Shown piece by piece: positions 28,166 to 36,773 of a DNA stretch of 64,000 bases (positions are counted from its first letter, which is position 1; each line of letters begins with the position of its first letter). The notes under the pieces are model-generated. The model was not told the DNA's origin and searched no databases. It was given only the letters and a program-made list of their open reading frames with translations. The position numbers and the translations under genes were made by a program. The DNA is taken from NCBI GenBank assembly GCA_905182325.1, contig CAJJBD010000014.1, positions 1 to 64,000 on the forward strand. The letters run 5' to 3'. This DNA is from an uncultured Planktomarina sp. (GTDB lineage: Bacteria > Pseudomonadota > Alphaproteobacteria > Rhodobacterales > Rhodobacteraceae).

Positions 28166-28684
28166 TCAGGTACTATTTTTTTCCTTCCGGTCATAGGCCT
28201 CCCAGCCATGACCAGAAAAAACATCGACGCCCAATTGTGCGAGAACGTTTGGGAAATCGACCATAACCCAATTGTCTACGATCTTTCCATTTTCAACTTT
28301 CCAGAAATCCATGTAGCGAATTTGAATTTTTTTTCCTGTAGGTTCGACACCCATAAAAGTTCCACTATGAACCGCATCTTGCCGCCCAAAGGCTGCAGCC
28401 CATTCACCCATATAGAGCCGCGCCTCGTCCACACACACCTTATCAGAAAACGCAGCCTGAAATGGTTTCTGCCAATTATCTTGAAACTCCCTCACACCTT
28501 CTTTTTCTCCGCAACCAGTATTCCCCATCCAGCGAAACCCCTCAGAAAAAAATTCACCAATATCAACAATGCGGTGATCGTTCAGCCCATCAACCATTCC
28601 TTCGATAACGGTCCGGGTTTCCTCTGTCTTTGACATATCTGTATTTTTACTCAACACAGCTTGTTCTGGTCTTGCTCCACTCAT
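28166..28684 (-). CDS. Single-domain SnoaL-like protein
   Basis: The 172-aa product is a single SnoaL-like/NTF2 domain. Shared blocks with the second halves of the two-domain family B proteins are [19 protein letters not shown] and [44 protein letters not shown]. It may be a precursor or a stand-alone subunit of the same enzyme type. It overlaps the upstream permease by ATGA and precedes the hisD-like gene by 14 nt. Function unknown. Confidence 0.8.
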   Translation of the reverse strand: MSGARPEQAVLSKNTDMSKTEETRTVIEGMVDGLNDHRIVDIGEFFSEGFRWMGNTGCGEKEGVREFQDNWQKPFQAAFSDKVCVDEARLYMGEWAAAFGRQDAVHSGTFMGVEPTGKKIQIRYMDFWKVENGKIVDNWVMVDFPNVLAQLGVDVFSGHGWEAYDRKEKNST

Positions 28685-29562
28685 CCTTTTACTGCTCCCG
28701 TTGTAAGGCCACTCACTATTTGTCGTTGAAAAACCATAACCAATAAGAATAGTGGGGCTGTTGCAGAGACAACTGCAGCTACAGCAAACATAACATTTCC
28801 CTCAGTCTGAGTTGTCCCTAAAAAGCTTGCAATTTTTGGAACCATGGTCTGATTTGCTTGGCTTAATAATGTGGCTGTAACAGTGAAGTCGTTGTAGGCA
28901 AGCAAAAAAGAAAATAGACCAGTAGTAACGACACCTGGCCACATTACAGGCACGATCACACGCCTAAATGCCTGAAAACGGGTACACCCATCTACCATCG
29001 CACTTTCATCAAGATCCTTAGGTATATTGAGAAAAAAACTATGTAACATCCACAATGTAAAGGGCTGATTAATTGCAACCATCACAATAATGGCAGTAGG
29101 TAAATGTCCCCAAAGGTTCCATTCGAAGAAAGGCAATAAATAACCCGATACCAGTGTAATATGCGGCATGGCACGGAATACTAATGCCAACATCAATAGA
29201 TAAAAAGCATATTTCTTACCCGAGCGGGCGAGTGCGTAACCACCTAAAGTACCCAAGGTAAGTGATATAACGACAACCGAAATCACCACTATCATTGTAT
29301 TTAGTGCAGCGACCCAAAATGATTTGGTTATCCAGGCACCAAAATAGCCGTCACCAGTGAAGGCGCCACCTGTTTCAACCTGAGTGCGAACACCACTAAT
29401 AGCATAAGCCCAATCTGCCTTGGAAAAAAAGTCGCCCTGGACTTTAAAAGAGCCCCACATAGTCCAAAGAAATGGAAAACCTGCAATAAAAACCCAACAC
29501 AGTACAAAGAACCAAATTACAGTATTTAATGGCCACGGACGACGGTGAATAATTTCAGACAT
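28681..29562 (-). CDS. ABC transporter permease, CUT1 (MalG-like)
   Basis: The 293-aa inner-membrane protein has an N-terminal transmembrane segment (VIWFFVLCWVFIAGFPFLW) and about five more helices. The EAA loop that contacts the ATPase is visible as DESAMVDGCTRFQAFRRVIVPVMWPG. It is the MalG/UgpE-type half of a carbohydrate uptake family 1 importer. The start overlaps the partner permease stop by one base (TAATG), so the two subunits should be made in step. Confidence 0.93.
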   Translation of the reverse strand: MSEIIHRRPWPLNTVIWFFVLCWVFIAGFPFLWTMWGSFKVQGDFFSKADWAYAISGVRTQVETGGAFTGDGYFGAWITKSFWVAALNTMIVVISVVVISLTLGTLGGYALARSGKKYAFYLLMLALVFRAMPHITLVSGYLLPFFEWNLWGHLPTAIIVMVAINQPFTLWMLHSFFLNIPKDLDESAMVDGCTRFQAFRRVIVPVMWPGVVTTGLFSFLLAYNDFTVTATLLSQANQTMVPKIASFLGTTQTEGNVMFAVAAVVSATAPLFLLVMVFQRQIVSGLTTGAVKG

Positions 29563-30593
29563 TAAACAACCTTTCCTTTAAAGTCTCGCCAGGTCCTTAA
29601 CAAAACTGGGATTAGCAACACAGCAACACCCAGAATAGTTAAAACTGAAGTAGCGCCCGCAGAACCAAAGAATGTACCCTCACCCCCAGCGAGATCATTA
29701 TAAATAATCCACGAAAGTGAGGTTGCACTAGCCTGCGCTGAAAAACTAACAATGGGCTCAAATACTCGAAAGTTATCCATCAATTGGATTAGACAAATGA
29801 AAACGATTAGTGGGACTAAATGAGGTAAAACAACATAACGTGTGCGTTCCAAACGAGATGCGCCATCAATCATGGCCGCCTCAATCGTATCAGTGGGTAC
29901 CGTTTGAAGACCTGCGTAAAATACAATAAATGCGAATGGGGCCGAATGCCAGATTCCATAAATTATTAACATTATCCACGTTAACGTAGGTGAAGCCTTC
30001 AAAGACAGGTTTGGATCCTCAAAAAGCCACTGCAACATGGAACCTAAAATTCCTTCAGCGTCAATCATCCAAAAAAGTATAAGAGAGCCAATCAATGGTG
30101 TTACGATCATTGGAAGAAGTGACACAAAAATGGTAGGGCCTTTGAATTGCTTGGGTAAACTATTGACGCCCAGCGCAATGCAGAAGCCAAGCAACAAAAC
30201 CAGCGGTGTCACTACAAATGTATAAGTGAGAGTAAATGCGAGGGCACGGTAAAAAGGCAAATTGTACGTTTTACTTAAAAATTTTCCCCAATTGGGACTA
30301 TCGCTCCAAGCTAGAGCCAACTCGCTCGTGGCAAGATGATTTCTATTTTTATAAGTACCAAACCCGTTGAATTTCCCCAAAGGCTGTTCTTCTTTTATCT
30401 GGACGCTAGCCTCAACATCAATTTGAACTTCAAGTTTGCAACCGAATGGGCCACAGTTTTTAACCTCTTTTAGAACCGCCACATGTTCGATGTGCAGAGA
30501 TTGAATAAATACTGATCCAATAGGTAGTGCAATAAAAAGTATCATCGTCACCAGTGACGGTAGAATAAACCAAAAAAATGTACGGTTTTTCAT
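29562..30593 (-). CDS. ABC transporter permease, CUT1 (MalF-like)
   Basis: The 343-aa protein has a first transmembrane helix (FFWFILPSLVTMILFIALPIG), then an unusually long extracytoplasmic stretch of about 75 residues rich in charged residues and containing KNCGPFGCKLEVQ with two cysteines. Five further helices follow and the EAA loop reads EAAMIDGASRLERTRYVVLPHLVP. The P2-like loop is reminiscent of MalF, where it contacts the binding protein. It pairs with the downstream MalG-like subunit. Confidence 0.93.
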   Translation of the reverse strand: MKNRTFFWFILPSLVTMILFIALPIGSVFIQSLHIEHVAVLKEVKNCGPFGCKLEVQIDVEASVQIKEEQPLGKFNGFGTYKNRNHLATSELALAWSDSPNWGKFLSKTYNLPFYRALAFTLTYTFVVTPLVLLLGFCIALGVNSLPKQFKGPTIFVSLLPMIVTPLIGSLILFWMIDAEGILGSMLQWLFEDPNLSLKASPTLTWIMLIIYGIWHSAPFAFIVFYAGLQTVPTDTIEAAMIDGASRLERTRYVVLPHLVPLIVFICLIQLMDNFRVFEPIVSFSAQASATSLSWIIYNDLAGGEGTFFGSAGATSVLTILGVAVLLIPVLLRTWRDFKGKVV

Positions 30594-30621
30594 TTTTAGC
30601 GCCTAATGAGTTTTTAGAGTA

Positions 30622-30643
30622 GGGGAGGGGCGCACCCCTCCCC
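30622..30643 (-). promoter_or_regulatory. Strong intercistronic hairpin between binding-protein and permease genes
   Basis: On the transcribed strand, GGGGAGGGG, a TGCG loop and CCCCTCCCC form a perfect 9-bp stem of almost pure G-C pairs in an otherwise AT-rich gap. It lies 10 nt after the binding-protein stop. There is no U-run after it, so it is probably not a terminator. Stem-loops at this position, as between malE and malF, stabilise the upstream message and let the binding protein be made in excess. The structure is seen directly; the role is inferred. Confidence 0.7.
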
Positions 30644-30653
30644 CTAGAGATCC

Positions 30654-31889
30654 TTACTTGAGGAAACCTTTTTCTGTTGCTGCCGCAGTATATGCTGCCT
30701 CAACATCTGCTAAAGCCTGCTCGGCACTTTCATTTCCTTGTAGGAAGTCTGAAATTTCAGCGCCAAGTGCGCCGTGCAATGTGCCCATAAACGGAAGCAT
30801 CGGATATGGTGCAGCACCGTCTGCTGCAGTTGCCGTAACTCCCGCAGATGCAGCGCTTGGTGTATATCCATCTCCAAGCCAAACTGTGTCATCATTATTT
30901 GCCTTAATAACATCAGAGGATATTCCATTCATCATAGCAACAAATGTGGCCTCTGCATCTGCATCAGATATATTCGTAGAAATAGAGATGCCATCCCACC
31001 AGAGTGTTGATGCTGGACGTGCATTATTACCCCATGTTGGCGCACCTGTTAGTACGGTTGTGGATGTCACAGCTTCAGTTGAACCTTCATCATCCAAAAC
31101 GGCTCCACCACGACTTCCCCACAATGTTGCCAACGCTATATTTCCAGCCTCCCACTCAGCCTGAGTGGCATTAGAGTCATATGTCAAATAATCTGGATTT
31201 GAATAGGCAACCAAAGACTTGAGCATATTCAATGTTGCAATTCCATGATCATTATTAACTGCTACTTCAGCTGTACCTGGCTTAAAGAATTCTGCACCAG
31301 TACCCATATACATGTTGACAAACTCTTCTGCGAGGTTCCAACCAGCCTTAGTATTTAAAGCTACCGGGTAATCCATTAAACCAGCAGATTTGATTGCTTC
31401 AGCCGCTGCTAAAACGTCTTCATATGTTTTGGGAATGCTGCTTACGCCAGCTTTCTTCAACATGTCAGAACGTGAAAACAAATGCTGTGCATTAGCCATA
31501 AAGGCGATAGCCATAATTTTGCCATTTACTGTAACCAGTTGGCTTGGCTTTAGACCGGCACCATGCTTAGCAACCAACATATCCAAAGGACGCACTAATC
31601 CATCATTCATTAGTGTAACCAAAGTAGAGTTACTCGCAATAACCGAGGTATATTGAGCAGGATTTGCAGTAAGTGCTGCCACCATAATGTCTTTGTGATC
31701 TTTAGTGAGGTTTGCCTCAACAGTTACACCACCACCAGCACAGGCACTTGCGCCAGCTGTTACAGATTGGATTGCAGGAAAGTCATTTGAAAGAATTTTG
31801 ACGTTACCAGAAGAAATTCCGCATCCCGCCATTGCTGTACTTCCGAGAACCATAAAGGCTCCAGCTATCGTTATTTTATTTAGAAACAT
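30654..31889 (-). CDS. ABC transporter solute-binding protein, CUT1-type
   Basis: The 411-aa periplasmic protein starts with a signal peptide (MFLNKITIAGAFMVLGSTAMA, cleavage about residue 21). It is a family 1 extracellular solute-binding protein: TSVIASNSTLVTLMNDGLVRPLDML, IPKTYEDVLAAAEAIK, EWEAGNIALATLWGSRGG and TLWWDGISISTNI. ATG 31889 follows GGGAGA; the frame is open further upstream but that would bury the signal peptide. Although CUT1 proteins usually bind sugars or polyols, the ligand here is unknown. It is flanked by RNA hairpins on both sides. Confidence 0.92.
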   Translation of the reverse strand: MFLNKITIAGAFMVLGSTAMAGCGISSGNVKILSNDFPAIQSVTAGASACAGGGVTVEANLTKDHKDIMVAALTANPAQYTSVIASNSTLVTLMNDGLVRPLDMLVAKHGAGLKPSQLVTVNGKIMAIAFMANAQHLFSRSDMLKKAGVSSIPKTYEDVLAAAEAIKSAGLMDYPVALNTKAGWNLAEEFVNMYMGTGAEFFKPGTAEVAVNNDHGIATLNMLKSLVAYSNPDYLTYDSNATQAEWEAGNIALATLWGSRGGAVLDDEGSTEAVTSTTVLTGAPTWGNNARPASTLWWDGISISTNISDADAEATFVAMMNGISSDVIKANNDDTVWLGDGYTPSAASAGVTATAADGAAPYPMLPFMGTLHGALGAEISDFLQGNESAEQALADVEAAYTAAATEKGFLK

Positions 31890-31909
31890 GTGTTTCTCCC
31901 AGTTGTAGT

Positions 31910-31957
31910 AAGATACGACAGACTTTGCCGTATCTTGGTTAATCCCCACCATGGGGA
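31910..31957 (-). promoter_or_regulatory. Two hairpins between the ABC ATPase and binding-protein genes
   Basis: AAGATACG and CGTATCTT (31910-31917 and 31929-31936) form a perfect 8-bp stem with an 11-nt loop. A second stem, TCCCC/GGGGA with a 5-nt loop, lies at 31943-31957. Both sit in the 81-nt gap just upstream of the binding-protein ribosome-binding site. They may be a processing site or 5' stabiliser. Confidence 0.5.
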
Positions 31958-31970
31958 ATCTTAAAGGGGA

Positions 31971-33020
31971 TCAGTCCCCAATCCGCGCACCAGTTTGAAC
32001 ATCAAACAAATGGCAAATTTCTTTAGGTACAGAAATGCGAACCATGTCACCAATTTCTGCCCGGTAATCTTTATGTGCTTTTACTGACACTAATTCGCCG
32101 TTCACCCGAACTGTAATCATTGTGGCGTCACCCAAAAGCTCCATCGTGTAAACGGCTGCATTAATATCTCCACCTTTTTTTACAATGCTTGCATCCTCAG
32201 CACGAAAACCAATTTGGGCAGTCTGATTTGGGAAATTTAATCCAGCAACCTTGAGGTCACCACCAATGAATTGACCGTCAGTCAAACTCCCTTGAACCAA
32301 ATTCATGGCTGGCGCACCAATAAAACTAGCAACAAAGGCATTTGCTGGCCGGTCATAAATTTCAGTTGGACTGCCAACCTGTTGGATAACTCCACCCTTC
32401 ATTACCACCACACGATCTGCGAGCGTCATTGCCTCAATCTGGTCATGGGTGACGTAGATCGTTGTCACTTTTAGTTCGTGGCTTAAGTTTTTAATCTGTG
32501 CTCGGGTCGATACGCGCAGTTTCGCATCTAGATTGGAGAGTGGCTCATCCATAAGAAATACGTTGGGTTCACGGACAATTGCGCGGGCGAGCGCCACGCG
32601 TTGTCTTTGACCACCAGACAGTTCGGCAGGCTTTCTGTGTAGGAATTCGTCCAGCTCTACCATAGCAGACGCGCGCATGACCCGTTCATTATGTTCTGAT
32701 TCTGGAATTTTGCGTACTTTGAGTGGAAATCGGATATTCTCATAAACATTCATATTTGGATAAAGTGCGTAAGATTGGAATACCATCGCCACGTTGCGAT
32801 CTTTGGGGTCTAGATCATTCACCCGAACACCGTCGATTAGAATATCGCCGTCAGTAACCTCTTCAAGGCCAGCAATCATGCGCATTGTGGTCGTTTTTCC
32901 ACATCCAGAAGGCCCTAACAGCACCAAAAACTCTTCGTCTTTAACTGTAAGGTTGAAATGTTCTACGCCAACAAACGAGCCCCACCGTTTTGACAAATTT
33001 TGAAGCTTAATTTCAGCCAT
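31971..33020 (-). CDS. ABC transporter ATP-binding protein, CUT1 (MalK/UgpC-like)
   Basis: The 349-aa ATPase has Walker A GPSGCGKTTTMRMIAG (about residue 37), the Q-loop in MVFQSYALYPNMNVYEN, the signature LSGGQRQRVALARAI, Walker B NVFLMDEPLSNLD and the H-loop TIYVTHDQIEAMTLADR. A C-terminal OB-like regulatory domain (about 240-349) is present as in MalK. It is the first gene of the minus-strand operon, 150 nt from the divergent operon. Confidence 0.95.
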   Translation of the reverse strand: MAEIKLQNLSKRWGSFVGVEHFNLTVKDEEFLVLLGPSGCGKTTTMRMIAGLEEVTDGDILIDGVRVNDLDPKDRNVAMVFQSYALYPNMNVYENIRFPLKVRKIPESEHNERVMRASAMVELDEFLHRKPAELSGGQRQRVALARAIVREPNVFLMDEPLSNLDAKLRVSTRAQIKNLSHELKVTTIYVTHDQIEAMTLADRVVVMKGGVIQQVGSPTEIYDRPANAFVASFIGAPAMNLVQGSLTDGQFIGGDLKVAGLNFPNQTAQIGFRAEDASIVKKGGDINAAVYTMELLGDATMITVRVNGELVSVKAHKDYRAEIGDMVRISVPKEICHLFDVQTGARIGD

Positions 33021-33048
33021 CCAAGGTCCTTAGAAGAAAAGAATCGAA

Positions 33049-33066
33049 TTTGCATACGCTTGCAAA
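33049..33066. promoter_or_regulatory. Candidate LacI-type operator in the divergent promoter
   Basis: TTTGCATACGCTTGCAAA is an interrupted palindrome: TTTGCA and TGCAAA arms around a central CG. This is the shape of LacI/PurR/GalR-family operators. It lies 29 bp upstream of the ABC ATPase start and about 105 bp upstream of the divergent SnoaL-like gene, where it could control both directions. The LacI protein at 24006-25025 is the obvious candidate. A weaker inverted repeat, AGGT-TGATC-ACCT, is at 33134-33146. Confidence 0.72.
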
Positions 33067-33170
33067 AACACTACATTTAGGCAAGTAGTTTCCTTCAGTC
33101 AAAACAAAATGAATTACTATTTATAAATTAATCAGGTTGATCACCTTCAATTAAGAACGAGAAAACATAA

Positions 33171-34172
33171 ATGTTAGACTTTCAAAGTGAAAAACGCATC
33201 GTAAAAGATTATTACCAGGCTTTAGATGCGGCAGACGATGTTGGTATAACAGACGTTTTACTAAAGTTCACAGCAAAGGATTACATTTGGCGAGCTTTTC
33301 ATCCATTTAACATCCAAACGGAAGCTAAGTCCGTCAGTAGTATTTTCTGGAAACCCTTTCGAAATTCCGTTCGCCATTTACAGCGGCGCATGGATGTTTT
33401 CTTTGCGGGCAAAAACTTTATAGATGACAGGGAATCTGTTTGGGTATGCTCCATGGGCCACCTAATGGGGCTGTTTGATAATCCTTGGCTCGGAATTCAA
33501 CCAACAGGTAAACTCGTAATGCTGCGCTATGCAGAGTTTCACAAAATTGAAAATGGCAAGATTGCAGAGACTGCATTCTACTTTGATATTCCTCACCTAA
33601 TGATCCAAGCTGGTTATGATCCATTTAAAAGCCCAACGGCAATGCATCTGGTGCAGCCTGGTCCGACGACCCATGACGCTTTGCTATTCAAAGACGCTCC
33701 AGCCTCTGAGGGGCAAAAGACAATGGATGTGATGCACGCAATGATCAGTGACTTAGGTACCTGGCAGTCAGGGTTGCCGTTGGAAGAAGAGTTGGCCCGC
33801 ACCTGGCACAATGATATGTCTTGGTGGGGGCCTGCTGGAATAGGTGCTACTTACACTATTGAGCGCTACGCAAAACAGCATTCAGGTCCATTTAGGGCAG
33901 CCTTTACCGAGCGCTCTGGGACGGGTCATATTGCACGTATAGCTGAAGGGCATTATTCTGGGTTTTTTGGTTGGCCTAACTTTGTGGCAAAGCCATCAGC
34001 TGGATTTATGGGCCTCCCTCCAAGTAACAAACTCTGTGAATTTAGGGTTATTGATATCTACCGACGTGAGGGTGAAAAGCTGAAGGAAAACTGGGTCTTT
34101 ATTGACATGCTGCACTTTTTCAAACAGCAGCGTGTGGATATACTTGCCAACCTTCAGGAAGGTTTCAAATAA
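33171..34172 (+). CDS. SnoaL-like (NTF2-fold) protein, family B copy 2, two domains
   Basis: The 333-aa two-domain SnoaL-like protein is paralogous to 25783-26826. Matching blocks are GIQPTGKLVMLRYAEFHKIE then DIPHLMIQAG in domain 1, and MSWWGPAGIGATYTIERYA then FRVIDIYRREGEKLKENWVFIDMLHFF in domain 2. It is the first gene of the divergent operon. Retention of two diverged copies suggests related but distinct reactions or a heteromeric complex. No reaction can be assigned. Confidence 0.78.
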   Translation: MLDFQSEKRIVKDYYQALDAADDVGITDVLLKFTAKDYIWRAFHPFNIQTEAKSVSSIFWKPFRNSVRHLQRRMDVFFAGKNFIDDRESVWVCSMGHLMGLFDNPWLGIQPTGKLVMLRYAEFHKIENGKIAETAFYFDIPHLMIQAGYDPFKSPTAMHLVQPGPTTHDALLFKDAPASEGQKTMDVMHAMISDLGTWQSGLPLEEELARTWHNDMSWWGPAGIGATYTIERYAKQHSGPFRAAFTERSGTGHIARIAEGHYSGFFGWPNFVAKPSAGFMGLPPSNKLCEFRVIDIYRREGEKLKENWVFIDMLHFFKQQRVDILANLQEGFK

Positions 34173-34252
34173 AATGATATTTATGCGCCACCATTTATGG
34201 AGTTTGGCTAAAATCAGTTTTTGCTGTCGAAGTACTTCCGGAGTAAACAATA

Positions 34253-35209
34253 ATGAGGGGGTTTGACGATAAATATATTGATCTCCCAGATTATATTTTA
34301 AAGTGCACTGCCCAAATTTGGGAGGGGCGTAATATTTCTGCGCTAGACTGGCATTACGCAGATAATCTTTTAGTGAGAACTCCCGCTGGGATAAGCCACG
34401 GAAATGCAGCAGGCAAAGCTAACACGATGGCAACTTTGTCAGAGTTTCCTGATCGCCAGTTGCTTGGAGAAGATGTGATTTGGTGTGGCGATGAAGATGC
34501 TGGATTTCTTTCCTCTCACCGCATCTTGTCAACCGCCACGCACCGCGGCGGTGTGTTTGGCCCTGCCACCGGGCGACAGCTAACATTCAGAACAATTGCA
34601 GACACATTTTGCCGTGAAAACTGCGTATGGGACGAGTGGTTGATTAGGGATAATGCAGCAATCGCCCTCCAGATTGGACAATCTCCAGAGAATTGTGCCC
34701 GAAATTCAATTGCTGCGGGCGATCGAAAAGCGCCACTCACCCCAACCTCAGACATCATTGGTCCCTATAAGAGTGATGGTAACCACGATAATTGGGGCGT
34801 CAAGCATGCGGCAGTTATGCAGAACATTATGAACACAAATTTTGAGACCATAACAAAGGAATATGATCGGGCTTGTCACCTTTCTCTTCCTGCAGGCCAA
34901 GAAGTCCATGGGTGGTCTGGCGCAGAGAATTTTTGGTTAGGGCTGCGAAGCGCATTACCCTCTGCAGAATTCAAAATTGATCACCAAATGGGCCAAGATG
35001 ATCCACTTCTTAGCCCCCGAAGCGCCATACGTTGGTCACTAAATGGGTCCCATGACGGCTGGGGACGTTATGGAGCACCTACAGGAGCCAACATACATAT
35101 CATGGGCGTAAGTCATGTCGAATTTGGCCCTAGAGGTCTGCGACGAGAAATTACACTTTTTGATGATATAGCAGTCTGGAAGCAGATACTGCTACAAACA
35201 GAGCCCTAA
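34253..35209 (+). CDS. SnoaL-like (NTF2-fold) protein, family A copy 2
   Basis: The 318-aa product starts MRGFDDKYIDLPDYIL and shares EFPDRQLLGEDVIW, LSSHRILSTATH, WDEWLIRDNAAIALQIG and MGVSHVEFGPRGLRREITLFDD with the protein at 23041-24009. By eye about half of the residues are identical over the full length. It follows the family B copy by 80 nt and precedes an alpha/beta hydrolase. Function unknown. Confidence 0.78.
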   Translation: MRGFDDKYIDLPDYILKCTAQIWEGRNISALDWHYADNLLVRTPAGISHGNAAGKANTMATLSEFPDRQLLGEDVIWCGDEDAGFLSSHRILSTATHRGGVFGPATGRQLTFRTIADTFCRENCVWDEWLIRDNAAIALQIGQSPENCARNSIAAGDRKAPLTPTSDIIGPYKSDGNHDNWGVKHAAVMQNIMNTNFETITKEYDRACHLSLPAGQEVHGWSGAENFWLGLRSALPSAEFKIDHQMGQDDPLLSPRSAIRWSLNGSHDGWGRYGAPTGANIHIMGVSHVEFGPRGLRREITLFDDIAVWKQILLQTEP

Positions 35210-35259
35210 AATGGTAAAAACTAAATTAAAAATTACTAGCACTGGGCAGGACTTTATTT

Positions 35260-35955
35260 ATGGATGAGCCACTTGTTCTTCTGCCAGGAATGATGTGCGA
35301 TGCCCGCCTTTTTCATCCACAAATAGAATTATTTTCTTCAAATCGATCACTGATGGTAATGGAATTAAAAGGAAAAAAAACAATGGCAGGCTTGGCGAAG
35401 AGCGTGCTTGAACGTGCCCCGGAACGTTTTGCTCTTGCTGGGCTATCCATGGGTGGGATTGTTGCGATGGAAATCATTCGTCAAGAGCCTGACCGGGTCA
35501 CTAGACTTGCCTTAATGGACACGAACCCACTAGCAGATCCCCCTGAAAAGGCAGCCCAGCGGAAATCCCAGATCAACCGAGTAATGGCTGGTGCATTAAG
35601 GTCAGTTATGCGTGACGAAATTAAGCCCAATTACCTGTGCCATGCCTCCAAAAGCCATGATATTTTAAAAATATGTATGGATATGGCTCAGGATTTGGGA
35701 CCAAAAGTTTTCCAAGATCAATCCTCTGCCCTGCAAAATCGTCCAGACCAATGCAATACGCTACAATTAGTAAACGTTCCATCATTAGTACTTTGTGGCG
35801 AAAACGATCAACTCTGCCCAGTTTCTCGGCATATTTTAATGCATGACTTGATCAATGGATCTCGTCTAGAAATAATTCCCAGGGCTGGTCACCTGCCTAC
35901 CTTAGAACAACCTGAACTAACAAATAGAAAGCTAAAAGAATGGCTGAAGCAATAA
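35260..35955 (+). CDS. Alpha/beta-hydrolase fold protein
   Basis: The 231-aa hydrolase has an oxyanion-hole start (VLLPGMMCDARLF), the nucleophile elbow GLSMGG (Ser about residue 65), the acid in LVLCGENDQLCPV and the catalytic His in IIPRAGHLPTLEQPE. It is a small esterase/lactonase-type fold. In this operon it could open a lactone or ester formed by the dehydrogenases (inference). Its 3' end overlaps the next gene by 16 nt. Confidence 0.87.
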   Translation: MDEPLVLLPGMMCDARLFHPQIELFSSNRSLMVMELKGKKTMAGLAKSVLERAPERFALAGLSMGGIVAMEIIRQEPDRVTRLALMDTNPLADPPEKAAQRKSQINRVMAGALRSVMRDEIKPNYLCHASKSHDILKICMDMAQDLGPKVFQDQSSALQNRPDQCNTLQLVNVPSLVLCGENDQLCPVSRHILMHDLINGSRLEIIPRAGHLPTLEQPELTNRKLKEWLKQ

Positions 35956-36650
35956 TTTCCGAAGAGTTACTGGCGTTACTGCGGCAAGTTGATACGCCAA
36001 CAGTCTGCAATGCTATCGAAGTGGCACAAGGCAAGCGTGGCTTTAATTCCTTTACACGCGGCACTATGCAGCACTCAAGACCAGGGGATCCAGCTATTGT
36101 TGGGTTTGCTCGAACTGCCAAAATTTCAGGATTAGCAGCACCTAAAGAACCATCAGATGTAATTCGTGCCCGGCGCATGGACTACTTCCGTAGTATGGCT
36201 GGTGGGAATGGTCCAACAGTTGCTGTTGTCGAGGATGTGGACTTTCCCAACTGTATAGCAGGCTGGTGGGGCGAAGTTCATGTTGCTGTACATAAAGGAC
36301 TCGGCATGCGCGGCGCCGTTACTAACGGTGTGGTGCGAGATCTTGACGTAATGGATGAGGGCTTTCCTGTTCTCGCAGGCTCTGTTGGGCCAAGCCATGG
36401 TTTCGTCCATGTGCTCAAAATTGGCGATCCAGTGGAAGTCATGAACATGAGGGTATGCCAGGGGGATCTGATCCATGCTGATCGTCACGGCGCCCTAGTT
36501 ATTCCAACTGGCGTAGTTTCTCTACTTAAAAATGCAATTGAAAAAGTTATTGATAGCGAAGCTATTGTCTTAGTTCCAGCACGCGAACCAGGCTTCAACA
36601 TTGAAAAGCTTGAAGAGGTCTGGGCACAATTTGAAGCAGCCAGAACCTGA
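35940..36650 (+). CDS. RraA-family protein (HMG/CHA aldolase-like)
   Basis: The 236-aa protein belongs to the RraA-like family, which contains 4-hydroxy-4-methyl-2-oxoglutarate aldolases and oxaloacetate decarboxylases as well as RNase E inhibitors. Motifs are VDTPTVCNAIE near residue 17, GWWGEVHVAVHKGLGMRGAVTNGVVRDLD with the conserved Gly-Arg-Asp substrate/metal site, and GDLIHADRHGALVIP. The catabolic setting favours aldolase or decarboxylase activity on a 2-oxo acid, not RNase control. It overlaps the hydrolase gene and ends the divergent operon. Confidence 0.85.
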   Translation: MAEAIISEELLALLRQVDTPTVCNAIEVAQGKRGFNSFTRGTMQHSRPGDPAIVGFARTAKISGLAAPKEPSDVIRARRMDYFRSMAGGNGPTVAVVEDVDFPNCIAGWWGEVHVAVHKGLGMRGAVTNGVVRDLDVMDEGFPVLAGSVGPSHGFVHVLKIGDPVEVMNMRVCQGDLIHADRHGALVIPTGVVSLLKNAIEKVIDSEAIVLVPAREPGFNIEKLEEVWAQFEAART

Positions 36651-36773
36651 GTTCAATCAAACATTTTTTTGTCGGGTAGGCTCACTAAGTAAAATACATA
36701 CTAAGAAATATTTGCATGCTATCTCTAAAAAAGCATAATAAAGCATAAACTAGTTAGCCTGAGGTTTTAGTAA

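Noticed and set aside
30658-31164. A 168-codon + strand frame opposite the ABC binding-protein gene
   Set aside because: It mirrors the coding of the binding protein, is Ala/Ser-rich and has no recognisable ribosome-binding site or family pattern.
20909-36650. Calling the cluster a DHPS (sulfopropanediol) pathway
   Set aside because: Only the HisD-like enzyme points that way. Sulfolactate lyase (suyAB), sulfolactate dehydrogenases and a TRAP-type hps transporter are absent, and five SnoaL proteins are not part of that pathway.
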